Of a DNA stretch of 64,000 nt, positions 40,278 to 51,500 are shown in pieces. Below the pieces are notes generated by a model. That model made no database searches and was not told where the DNA came from. It worked only from the letters and a program-made list of their open reading frames with translations. The stretch is from Litomosoides sigmodontis (taxonomy: Eukaryota > Nematoda > Chromadorea > Rhabditida > Onchocercidae). Position 1 is the stretch's first letter; every line of letters starts with the position of its first letter. The translations under genes and the position numbers were made by a program. Where the stretch lies: assembly GCA_963070105.1 (NCBI GenBank), contig OY718805.1, positions 1,178,001 through 1,242,000 of the forward strand. The letters are read 5' to 3'.

Positions 40278-40368
40278 TTTTAATCTAGAAAATATGATGT
40301 ATGTTTAATGAATTAAAATCTGGTACGCATTTAATGAAGTGACATCTATCAAATTTTCTAGATTAAAA
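40278..40368. repeat. 16-bp perfect inverted repeat with 59-base spacer
   Basis: TTTTAATCTAGAAAAT at 40278-40293 is the exact reverse complement of 40353-40368. Confidence 0.85.
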
Positions 40369-41023
40369 GTTTTATTGCGCGATAAACTGCCTAAGTAGTT
40401 AAGTAATTCTGCCACATCGTCTTATGACTTCCGATAGATTTATCGTTTAACAGCTTTCTTTTTCATTCCCTCCCTCTCTATCTGTCACTTCTTTATCATT
40501 GATTTGAAATTTCCGGTTTTACCGCAAGCACTTGGTGAGAATCAGTTAAATCTTTTTTTTAATCCTCGAACTGCAGTTTTTTCTTCATTTCAAGGAAGCA
40601 AACATCAATGATACAAATTGGAGACTAACCTCCCAATCATTCATTAAATGATTTCCAAACATTAAATTTCAATCACAAATTTAACCTGAATAGAATTCAA
40701 ATTAAACATCGTGAAAAATTTGAAAGATCACAAATGCGATGGACTGAGACTGGTAGTTTCACATCGACGAACTCGTCTATTCCTCAAGCGTTATTGGCAG
40801 TGGTGGTAGACTTTTCTGCTTTATTCCAACAATTTTTCTGAATTTTGCGGTTGTTTCTCATTTGGAGTTCTCTGCAGTGTATCATCCAATTCATCTGATT
40901 ACCTTTTACATTCTCTCCATTTGCGTCTTTTTTTTTTATTATCCAACAAGATTGCAAAGCACAAGTATTTTCCATTATCTTTCACTCTCTGGCACATCTT
41001 GTCCTTTGTCCTTTCATTTTTTG

Positions 41024-41026
<3 letters not shown>

Positions 41027-41054
<28 letters not shown>
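41027..41054. repeat. (TC)14 microsatellite
   Basis: A pure TC run about 430 bases before the ARP10 start codon. Confidence 0.97.
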
Positions 41055-41058
<4 letters not shown>

Positions 41059-41486
41059 TTATAGGAGTATTTTGCTATGGTGCATTAGTTTCTACAATTT
41101 TTTGTCGGTTTTTTCCTCTTCACCTACGCTGTATTTCTTATCATTTCTAATTAAATGCTATATCTCTTTAGAAGTATCCACGGATTAGATTCTTTTTTTC
41201 GCGGCGAAAAATTTAACTGATTGAAAGGCATTAATCGTTCCTATATATTCATCCTCAGCTTGCTGCTCTGATATTGAACTCTTGCAAGTTTAAACCATTT
41301 GCTCCATGCAAAAACCGCACGGTGATTAATTTATCTCGCTGCTTTCCAGCAGTGGCAACCAATAGTGTATGATAAAGAATCGTGTTTTTTTTTAGTAATT
41401 CAATTCCTTGTCTTCGAGGTTTCTTTATTACTTTGAATTTGCTCTCAAATCATATCTGTTCAGGTTATTTGCTGATTTCGTATGTT

Positions 41487-44400
41487 ATGATGCAACGTGA
41501 CAGTATGTCCGGTTCATCGCAACAACGATTACCATCTTTTATGACACCAGCAACTATGGCAGGAAGCGGTCGATTGGACCCTTTATCATTGGGTGTCGTA
41601 GGTATGGATAATCGACAAGCTGTTGTCATCGATATCGGTACTGTTCTAACGAAGTTCGTCCTGTTTTCACGTATTTTTTTAATGAAATATTTGAATCTGA
41701 ATTAGGTTTGTATTATTTTTTTCGTTTTCTGATCAAGTTATCTAATTTTAGCAAAACTAATCATGCAAGAACCTTATTTTCAATTTGGGAATAGATTTAC
41801 TTCAGAGTTGGCTATGCAGGTGAATTCGTTCCCCGTGCAATAATACGAACAGAATTAGTGGATGATCGCACTGGTGAAGCGATAAAAGTACTAGGTGACA
41901 CACTTACTGAACAGGAACTTTATTATAGATTGGCGAAATTTTTCCGAGAGTTATTTTTCAGGTAAGCTAAATGTACTTCACATTAAACATCTACACATTT
42001 ATATGTTTATGCTAGTTGTGTGTTATCCTAAATTATAAAATATCTTCTGAATGCATAGAATATCTTTTTATGCAGTAAGCATCAGAAGCATAGTCACCTG
42101 TTGTTGCTGTCGAGCTTTTAACTCGCCTCTTTGAATTTACAATGCTTATCCTTACCTGTGGTTAAGTCTTCTAGGACATCATGTTGTTGATTTTCGATCC
42201 ATCTTTAGTCGTTTGTAACTTTCAGTTTGAAAAATTTCAGAGTTCTAGTTCTAAGTTTTGTTTTAGAATTTAAAACTTGTTATGGTATGTTTTCTAGATA
42301 TTTATTAACGGTTGCCAAGGATCGTCGAATTGTAATAGTCGAAAGTATTTTGGCGCGGACGTCACATCGAAATGCCATGGCACGCGTGCTGTTTAATGCT
42401 TTCGACGCACCATCAGTACTTTTTGCTCCCTCACATTTGCTGGCATCGTTCCCATTTGGTGTATCGAATGCTCTTGTTATTGATGTTGGATATTCGGAAG
42501 CAACCATTGTTCCAGTGAGAATATTTTCGAAGAAAAAAATATATATATATATATAACATTTAACATATCTATGTCATTAGATTTCGAGCGGGTATATTTT
42601 TAGCTCTTCCGTCATAGTTGATGACCGGAGCTAAAAATTCAGAACATCTCATGTAATTTTGATTATTCTCAGAAATATTGAAATCCTTAGTTCTCCATTG
42701 CGCTGCTTTTTTGACTTCAAATAAATCTCAATTTTTTATTCAGTTTACAGATTCTGGAAGGTGTTACCATGTTGTATCAGTTGGAAACTTCGTGTATTGG
42801 TGCAAAATGTTTGGAAGAGCGTGTTTACGAACTGTTACGCAAGTAAGATTTCATTTTTATCAATTGAAGAAACATGATTACTGTTTGATTTTGTCTATTT
42901 AATTATGAAAAGAAAAAATATTGTATACAGTCTAAAACACCGGAAAAATTTCCTCCCAATTTTAACCATAGTGACGACTAACATTAACAGCGACGCCCCA
43001 TTTTGCTTTATTTACTTACTATAAAAGCTTATTAGAATATGTTATGAAGCAGCTATTTCTTAAATGTCAAAAAAAGCAATACAGAAAGGACTTAACCTTA
43101 CGCATTGCTTCTTATTTCAACCATGTACTTCTGTGTGATTCTTTCAGGTACGGTAAAGTGCTAACGTTTTCTGGTAGTGAACGGTCATTGAATGATGAAG
43201 ATGACTTATTACTGAAAAAAGAGCATATTTTGGAAGATATTGTTGTTAGATTTTGTTTTGCTACAAAAATGGATCGTGGAAGGATGATACAAGCATCCGG
43301 TAAGCTTTAAGGTGCTGAAATTGAATGAATAATTTTTTTTATTTGTTTGTGAAGCTTAAATTTAAGTGAAACGAGAATGTAACAAAAAAGATAAAAAATG
43401 AAACGTGGACGGAAGAAAATGTCAATTTAAACTGCAGAATATGATCCTGAACGTGAAATCCCGAAAGCACCGTGTGATGTCCACTTACCGTTCGGTGAAG
43501 AAGTTCTTGTTGTACCAGGTCTTGTAAGGTAACATTAAACGTAGTTTTCGTTCACGCAAAAGTTCTATGTTTTTTAGTTTGTAATTATACACTTGTTTGC
43601 TCCTAGGGAATGGACAGCGGAGACAATTTTCGAAGAAAATAATGACATTAAATCTTTGCCACAATTGGTACTTGATGCCGTATATTCGGTAAATATTTTG
43701 TATTATAGCGTATTATCACTAATTTCGAAGTCTATTTGTGTTTTAAAGTTAAACATTTGACATACTGCCTAACTCTCACCTCTTGTTTATATAATTAATA
43801 ATGGTGGTTAGGTCATTTAGTGGTAAGATCCTCCTTCACCGAAAGTATACAGTATGTGATATGTGCCTTCCAATATGTAATCTGTTCTTCAATGGGACAG
43901 TTTTTTGGACATTTCCTTTGCCTGTTGAAATACGTCGTTTTACTAATGACCAAATATTCAGTGTCCAATTGATGCGAGAAGGAAGTTGCTAGAGGGTATA
44001 ATACTTGTTGGTGGGACAACACGTATGAAAGGTTTCTCTTCCCGGCTCCGAGATGAAATTTTGCGTTTATTGACAACATCGTCTTATGTGGGTAAATTAG
44101 GCAATATTAAATCCGTCAAGTATTATCGATTGCCAAACACATCAATTGAATTGTATGCCAGCTGGATTGGAGGTAATTAAAAAAAACTTTACATGTAAAT
44201 TGATTTCAAATGCAGTTTTAAAAAGGTCAACTTCCATATTTAGCTACTGCATGTAGCTTGAACTGACTGATTGTTACAGCATTTCATAGAAACAGGTATG
44301 TAATGCAATATCGGTTAGTTAAAATCATCTTATCACGTTAAAAATCCATTACTTTGTTATGTGGGTAGTATGCGTTGTCAGGATATTGAAAATAGTAATT

Positions 44401-44751
44401 TAAAATATATGACGATTTAGATGATGTAGTAACATTGATTACTTTAACCGTCTGCATTTAACTTACATACCTCTTAAACTGTATTTACGGTAGTATATCA
44501 AACCATCAAATATTATTTTACTCAATGGTCTGAAGGGTTTGTTGCTCCTTTATTCGTTTGTGAGGTTTGCTGTTTTATAAATCTAAAACATTTGTCAATA
44601 TATGTAGTAACAATTTACAGGTAGCATGTATGGAGCATTAGAAGTACTGCAATACCATTCCTTGATGCGAGAGGACTGGGAGACACGGGGTAGAGTGCCG
44701 GATTGGACGAGCAGTTTTTATGGGATGAATTCTGATTCAACGGGAAGATGA
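41487..44751 (+). CDS. arp-11: Actin-related protein 10/11, dynactin pointed-end complex subunit
   Basis: Nine exons (41487-41653, 41806-41961, 42298-42514, 42751-42842, 43148-43299, 43438-43528, 43607-43688, 43962-44172, 44621-44751) give 432 residues (human ACTR10 has 417). The actin fold is clear: RQAVVIDIGTVLTKVGYAGE (first phosphate loop), RVLFNAFDAPSVLFAPSHLL, NALVIDVGYSEATIVP (second phosphate loop), and DARRKLLEGIILVGGTTRMK with ELYASWIGGSMYGALE in the last third. The end, RVPDWTSSFYGMN, matches the Arp10/Arp11 GRIPDW motif. This subunit caps the pointed end of the dynactin Arp1 filament and helps attach dynein to cargo. A leading segment of about 40 residues, rich in Ser, Gly and Met (MSGSSQQRLPSFMTPATMAG), is longer than in human. 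The ATG lies 24 bases after TGTTCAG. An out-of-frame ATG TTA TGA at 41482 overlaps the start. AATAAA at 45019-45024 is the likely polyadenylation signal. Confidence 0.95.
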
Positions 44752-47700
44752 AATTATGCAGTAGTGTCATTTTTGATGTATAAAAAATGTTTTTTCATAC
44801 TTTTTAATATTTGTTCAAATTTACTAAATAATTTATTGAGATTTACTCCAAATCGATTTTTTTTTTGGGAAACTTTAGAAATTTCAACATCATGCAAAAT
44901 TTTTGTTATGTGCATTCCTTCAAGCTCGAATTTCATTGTTTTGAAAATTCGGAAGATATTTTTGTTGCATGTTATAAGTTTAAGTATCGCTTCAATGTGC
45001 ATATGTAAATTATTGTTTAATAAAATTTATTTTTATTTTTTTATTGTGTGTCAATCGGTTTTCCCACCGAAGTTAATGTCTTTCCGTTAGTATCTTCTCC
45101 TTATGGTGGATGGAAACACTGAGACATTTTTCCGATTCCTTATTTTACTTTGTAATGATTCCTGAACATGATATTCACTACTTACGTCGTTATCATGAAT
45201 CATTCCACTCCATCATCGACCGATTTGCCTTCCTACTTGCATTTTTTTCATTTCACTTCCTATCTGTTCATTATGTGTGGTATCTATCCTACAACATTCT
45301 AATTTATGAAAACAGAAAAGTGTAAGTGAGGGAGGACTGCGTATTATAGATGGATGTAGGAATAAAAAATTTTGGGGCTTCTGGAGATGGAAGTACCTTA
45401 TTTCTTCGGGTGATATGTTACGATTTGTCTCTATTTTTTCATTAGATGTGATGAATATTTGAGGCATACTTTCGTTTCGTCGTGATTGGTTAAAGTAGCT
45501 TTCCTCAAAAGAAGTTTATTGCAATTGAATAATCCCTGATGTCACACGTAAGCAATGTTGATATTCAGTAAAATGAACGTTAAAATCCACCGAAGTACTG
45601 AATATCAACATTAATTGTTGATAGTCAATATTTCGATAGGTTTTACGTTCGTTTTTAATATTTCCTACTTTGTCATTATTTTAAGTAATTTGCAGGTTGA
45701 GGGATCGACATTCAGTTTGAACTAATTAGTACGACTGCTCATATTCGATCATTGTCATTACTTTCTTAGAGGTTAATTTTAATTACTTATCTAAGTTACC
45801 AATGAAATAATGAAGGCTGGCGCCAAAAAGAGAATTTAAAGAGCAAAATTATAAAAAACCGTAACTTGTCGGATCTGCAACCTGTCTTTTGCTTGCTGCT
45901 AAGAACTCAAAACCTGAGTTTATTGCACTTAAAAATGAGTCATGTCCTTCATCCTCGTAAACTCTTTCTAATGTTTCAACAGATATTTTACTTCGTTTTT
46001 TGATAGATCACTGTGTATTGTGTTAAAAAAGACATAACTAATATTTAGCTTTGAAGGTTGTCAGAAATTTAATTTTTTGTGTTTTGTCGAAGAAGTTAAA
46101 AGGGTGTTAATGATATTGATAAAAAAAGAGGGTGAAAAGAAAAACCACTTTTCAAATGTCGCTCACTAGCCAATAAACGTTTTTGTTATTGAAGTGTCTG
46201 ATCTTTCATTGGATCTCATTTTACAGTTGAGTTGAAAGCGAATTTAAACTCAATAGTTCAAATTAAGTTCAATAAGCTTTTAAAAATTTGTTTTGAAATT
46301 CAGGTTTTAATTTGGAAACTTCAGTAGTCAGGAAATTTTGTTACTCTATTTTATACATTTTTAATTCAAATTTTCCTTTATTTAAGAAGTGGAATGAAGA
46401 AATGAAAGGTCAATATGATCTGAATAATGGGAGTGGAATTTTTTTTACTTATTACCTGTCCTTGTATATTTTTGTGTCATCCACATAGTCTGCAGAGGCT
46501 ACTTCATTGTCTCGAACCCCATTATCGGATTGGCTTATCGCCATACTTCTCTGATTAATTAATAAAGCATCGTAAGGGTTTTGTAAAGGATTTTTTTTGA
46601 TGGAAAACTTGTTTTTTTTTATTTCCATGTGTCTATAGTTTGCAGTATTACTGGTGTACTGAAAGAAATCTTTGAGATTTCAAAGCTTCGATTTTTATTG
46701 AAGGCATGATTTGATGAATTATTGTTGTTCACATACTGAAAAAGGACGAAGAATTTTCAGAATTTTTTTACAATTTTTTCAAAACAAACGCAGTGGAGTT
46801 GAACGACAGGGAACGAGAGAAAAAAAGAAAGGAGTTGAAAAGGATAAGGATTATTACCATACAAGAGGTGGAGGGTTATTTTTTTGACTTTATTATTTTC
46901 TTCCGTCCTGATATGAGTTTTCTTTTTTTTTGAGGAGTTTATACCCTAGAATTTATCTGATATAACTTTATTTTAAGCATGTCTTTCATTGTTTTTTGTT
47001 TTCATTTTTACCATTGGTTTTTTATATGAGGTCAAGTGTGTGGCTGCTAATGCATCAGTATTTTTTCTTTTCATTTTGTTTCAACTTGGTGTTAAACTTT
47101 CATATTTTATCAGCTCTAACAAAATTTCAGATATTTGTCCAAACTGAAGGTGATTTGCTCACAATCTATAAAAAATTAATATTGAGATATCCAGGAAATT
47201 TTGGTTTCATAATACACCGTAAAAATATGTAATCGAGCACTCGGCTTCTGATAATAAAAACGATATTACGCTTCATAGTCATGTGTAGTTCTGTAGTTCT
47301 GTTTTATTTTCTTAATTGTGACGGTTTGTTATCTATCTGAATAGATAAAGTATTTTGGATGGGTAAAAGCGTATGTCATAGTTACTTGATCTAAATAATC
47401 ATGTAGGAAGAGATGCTCAATTAGTTATTAGATGATCGATGTTTTCTCTTTTCCACACTTTTCTATTCGTCTTATTCTTGCTAATTTGCACCATTTTTGG
47501 CAGCGTTTCTTTACTTAAGCTTTTTGAAAGAACTCTCTTCAATTCTTTTATTTAGAGAAGCACAACTGATCATTTTCTAAGAATTTTTTACCTTTTCTTG
47601 CAACTTAATATCAGTCTGTGTAATTGCTGCGATAACACCATTTCTAAACTAAAATAGAAATAAAATCATGTCGTTGCAAAATACTTCGTTATTTTGTTTA

Positions 47701-47914
47701 TGGAAGAAATGGATAGTTTTGCATTATTTGTTTCAATGGATGATGAGCTATAGTAAGAGTTTGAACATAGCTGTTGAGTTGTTTTTACTTCTAGCAATAT
47801 TACTTTGTGAGATGAAACTTGAATTTATTCAGTCCATTTTTGTAAGCAAATTACTAATCGGTAAATGTTGGAAAAGTTTTTCAGATTTTAGAAATTTCAG
47901 GATAGCATCGGAAA
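44752..47914. other. Intergenic between ARP10 and ATP synthase epsilon
   Basis: Holds the arp-11 3' UTR with AATAAA at 45019, an inverted repeat at 45554-45612, and otherwise low-complexity AT-rich DNA with short frames that I could not support. The last part contains the acceptor ATTTCAG at 47894-47900 for the epsilon gene. Confidence 0.55.
45554..45612. repeat. 17-bp perfect inverted repeat, 25-base loop
   Basis: AATGTTGATATTCAGTA at 45554-45570 is exactly complementary to 45596-45612, forming a 59-base hairpin. Confidence 0.9.
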
Positions 47915-48079
47915 ATGTGGCGTCAGATGGGCATCAATTATGTGCGATACTCCCAAATTGCGGCATCAGCTATGCGAAAGTGCCTAAAAAAGGGACTGAA
48001 GAAAGAAGCGGACAAACCCGTGACAACAACCGTGAAAATTACTCCATGGGAAAATGGGAAACCAGTGAAGAAAGACTGA
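47915..48079 (+). CDS. Mitochondrial ATP synthase F1 epsilon subunit
   Basis: A single 55-codon exon encodes 54 residues, starting MWRQMGINYVRYSQIAASAM. Residues 1-25 match the signature of the eukaryotic F1 epsilon subunit (human: an aromatic-Arg-Gln followed by GLSYIRYSQI), and the rest is the usual short lysine-rich tail ending PVKKD. Human epsilon has 51 residues, so the gene is complete. The subunit binds the gamma/delta foot of the F1 central stalk on the matrix side and, like its orthologues, has no cleaved presequence. ATTTCAG ends at 47900, 14 bases before the ATG, consistent with a trans-spliced single-exon mRNA. It is masked by a longer open frame (47668-48084) in another register that has no coding logic. 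Confidence 0.9.
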   Translation: MWRQMGINYVRYSQIAASAMRKCLKKGLKKEADKPVTTTVKITPWENGKPVKKD

Positions 48080-48552
48080 ATTAATTTCCTGTCAATGTCA
48101 TCTACTTCGCTGAATAGTTTTCTTTTTTTTGCTTACTATTTTGTTTTCATATTTTCGTTATCTGAAAAATTAACAGTTGTACTGTAGAAAGTTCCTTTCT
48201 TTCTGATTATTCTTAAGCTTTTCTGATCGGTTCTCTCTGGCGATACATTTTTCATTCTGTGAATTTCCACTTCACTGTTTTCTTTTCTTATTGGTTTTTC
48301 ACCAAGAATGATTCGATTTATTCGTCTCTAATTTATAATTTCCTAGTAAGGATTTGTGCTTTTTGTTAGATTTGTTTGCCTTTAAAATTGAGAAGAGTAG
48401 TAAAATGATGACAATATTATGCATTCAATATCTACCATCATTTCATATTGTTAAATTTTAGGTGTTTATGATCAGAGTTATATTATTGCGAATCTCGTGT
48501 TGCGTCGAATTTTTTGCGAGCAATATATAAGATTATGAAATAAAACTTCAGG
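48080..48552. other. Spacer with polyadenylation signal next to a trans-splice acceptor
   Basis: 473 bases separate the epsilon stop from the next ATG on the same strand. AATAAA lies at 48539-48544, and ACTTCAG, the acceptor of the next mRNA, ends at 48551, so the two sites are 7 bases apart. This could be the end of one transcript and the start of the next, as in nematode operons, but the spacing is long for the classical case. Confidence 0.4.
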
Positions 48553-51500
48553 ATGAGTACGGCTGTAAATAAAACAACGGCCGTTATTGGTGGTGCAGAT
48601 TTTGATGAGGAAACATGGCTTGTAGAACCACCCAATGTACCCACACAGTCAAATAGCGCACACGGTTCTGGACGAATTGCTGAATGGCTACAGGTTTGAT
48701 GACTTGTTTATCTTTCAGCACTCAAGAATTGTTAAAATGTGATAGTTTTCAGATGTTATGAGAATTTTTGCAAATTACTACTTGCAAATATAAATGTGTC
48801 ACAGTGTGCAAAGTGTTAATGGATTTTAGAATGCGGAAGAATGCAAGGACATGATAATTATACACTCACGTAACACTGCGTAAATGCATGAAATATTTGT
48901 AACATTCTGCATTATTCATATTTTAGGGTGCAGCGATGAATGTTGATTTCCAAACACGAAGTGCATTAAGCAGAAAATTAGCCATTCAAGCAGCTAGGAA
49001 AAGTTAGTTCTATGCATTTTATTAGCATTTCCTAATACAAAATTATTCGTTTCAATGATTTGTTATACATTATGGGGGAAAAAGTTTAGATTTAAGATTA
49101 GTTTGGCAATGAAATTAGTGGATATTAAGGGAATTTTGAGAGAGAATTGCGTTACTCTAACTTATGAACTACTTTGAAGGAACTAAAGACATATGATAGT
49201 TTTCACACTTAAACTTGAAATTTTGTATGAATTATTATTTGTGTGATGTATGCAATATTTTTTAGAGCGTAGAATTGATTCATTAGTTATAAATCCTCTC
49301 TATTCTTCTTCATTGTGTATAATGCATGCATGTACGGTAAGTGTTGTAGTTGTTCCATGTTATGGCACCTAATAACTACACGAATAGTATTAACAAATTA
49401 CCAAGTCCTTAATATCTTTATTTTCGTTGTATACTTTCTTTTCATTACTAGTGAAACGTAATCCTTGCTCAATATATTGCTCGCTCGTAGCATCAAAATT
49501 GTTTTCATTTTTCTCACTGTGTTAAAATTTCATTCAAATGGAAAATATAATTTTCAAAAGAGGAAAGAGTGTCACTTAGGTGATCATTTTGGATCGAAAA
49601 TTTCCAAATCCATTTCATTGATTTTGCAATTGGTATGATGAAAGTTCTTTCTGCCCACCAACAACATCATCATCATCATCATTATGATATCCTGGGGCGT
49701 TATTATCATTGCAATTATGACTGTTGCGAAAGACTTCATTTACTCCTACTGTTACTTCTCTCCTTAATTTTTAATAATGGTTGCTTCTGTATTCTGTTTT
49801 AAAAACGTGTGATTGGAAGAGAAAATGGGTTGAATAATAAAACACTGATAAAGATCTTCTCACTTACGCCTTATTTCCTTCACTTCTCCTCTGAATTTCG
49901 GTTAGTCGCAAAGCTGAAGCTTTTTTTGGGGAGAATTGTGAGTGACTATGTTTTTTTCCTGGAACTATCTCTTTAGTCTTAATTTTTATGACATGACAAG
50001 CGGAGCGATTGTTGGGATTATAACAAACTGAACGATTCCGTTGTTCTTCGTGTTTCTGTGTGTCATTCCCTCTGCCTTTTCATCATTATATTTAGTTCTC
50101 TTAACGTGTATTTCTTACGTAATACCATTACGTTTCGATTCGATTCTCTTCATTTAATAGCATTAAATCGCTTTTGGTTTGCTGTAAGACATTGCTCCAT
50201 TTCTCCTCTTTCATATTATTATACCGCAGAAGTGATGGAAAGACAGAAATTTTCCGTACCATTCATTCCATCGGAACCTAATTCTGTTTACAGTATTTCT
50301 ATTTTTACTTTTAAATTGCATAATTTTCCATTTATAATTCCTCATGAGTTTTTTACATGTTTTTAATTTGGTTTTTTTGAGAAGGAAAGATTTTAGTAAA
50401 GCTTAACATGCGGCACATGATTTATTGCACTCAACGATTAGATCTGTTTCGCTTCTCTTGATCTGTTTGCTGCCTATTTCTTCCGTCCGCATTTTATGTT
50501 TGACTTCAAAGTGAGTGATAATGCTGAGTGTTGGAAAATATTATGAGTTGAGTAATTTAAGAGCTCATTTCCTCTCTTCCAAGTATTTTACGAAAGAATG
50601 AAAAAAACAGCTGGTGTGAAGTGTTTCTGACCGCACTGCTGGTTTGTACCTTCAGTCATAGCGCAGAAAGTTTGAGATTGGAAGGAATGAAGAAGTAGAA
50701 GAATGAGTGGCAAGTTGTGAATTTTCAAACGAATACATTACAATCTGTTTTTTATTGATTTGCTGAACTATTTCAAAAAAAAATGATGTTGCAAAGTGGC
50801 CCGGAAGAGTGTAGAAGAGAGCTTACACGTTTAATCGTACTGCAGTATTTTATTTCTTTCTTATCCTCATTTCTCGTTTCCCCCAAAATTTTTCAGAAAA
50901 GTTTACTTTCTGTGTTTAAAAAAATGATTTATTTATGCATTTAATGTAATCGAATATACTAACTTTTTGCATATAATCAATATTTCTATTTTGCAAAATT
51001 TTGCAATACCTAATGATATCTTAAGTGAGATTTGGGGTGAAATTCTTTAGGTGGAATTTTCTTTTGATATTGCACTACCGGTAATTTCAGTACGAGTTCA
51101 TGATAAGCAGAGGAACGGGTTACTTTAACGCTCCAATTGTGCACCGATATATAGAAATTATTGCAGTAAAATTTTCAACTTTTTGTACTTCCTACTTTTC
51201 TAACTTTCAGATTTCTGTAACAAGATGTGCAAATGGCTTTGTTTGTTGTGTTAAATTCCATCCTTATGCATCCTCTTACTATTACCATGATATTATTTTA
51301 ACTTTGAAGGACTTTTCGCAATTCTTTTAAACATATTTTCGAATTTTAAGTGACTAACAGTGCAATATGTGGATTAATTTCGATTGCTTTTGTATCTATG
51401 ATTATCCACGCACTTAAATGATAGCCATGCTTTAAACGAGTTTGAAAAATGAATGGAAGGATAGTTGTTGTTATAATCACTTTGTTCTTGAACGCTTCAG

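Larger units (their letters stand above)
39435..41486. other. Intergenic between NUP85 and ARP10
   Basis: About 2 kb with no supported gene. It contains an inverted repeat (40278-40368) and a CT tract (41027-41054), and ends with the acceptor TGTTCAG at 41457-41463 for the next mRNA. Confidence 0.55.

Noticed and set aside
46490..46545. Possible tRNA-like GGTTCGAGAC on the minus strand
   Set aside because: No acceptor stem or anticodon arm can be folded around it.
47668..48084. 138-codon plus-strand frame
   Set aside because: Its right half is the ATP synthase epsilon gene read in the wrong register, and its left half is AT-rich noise.
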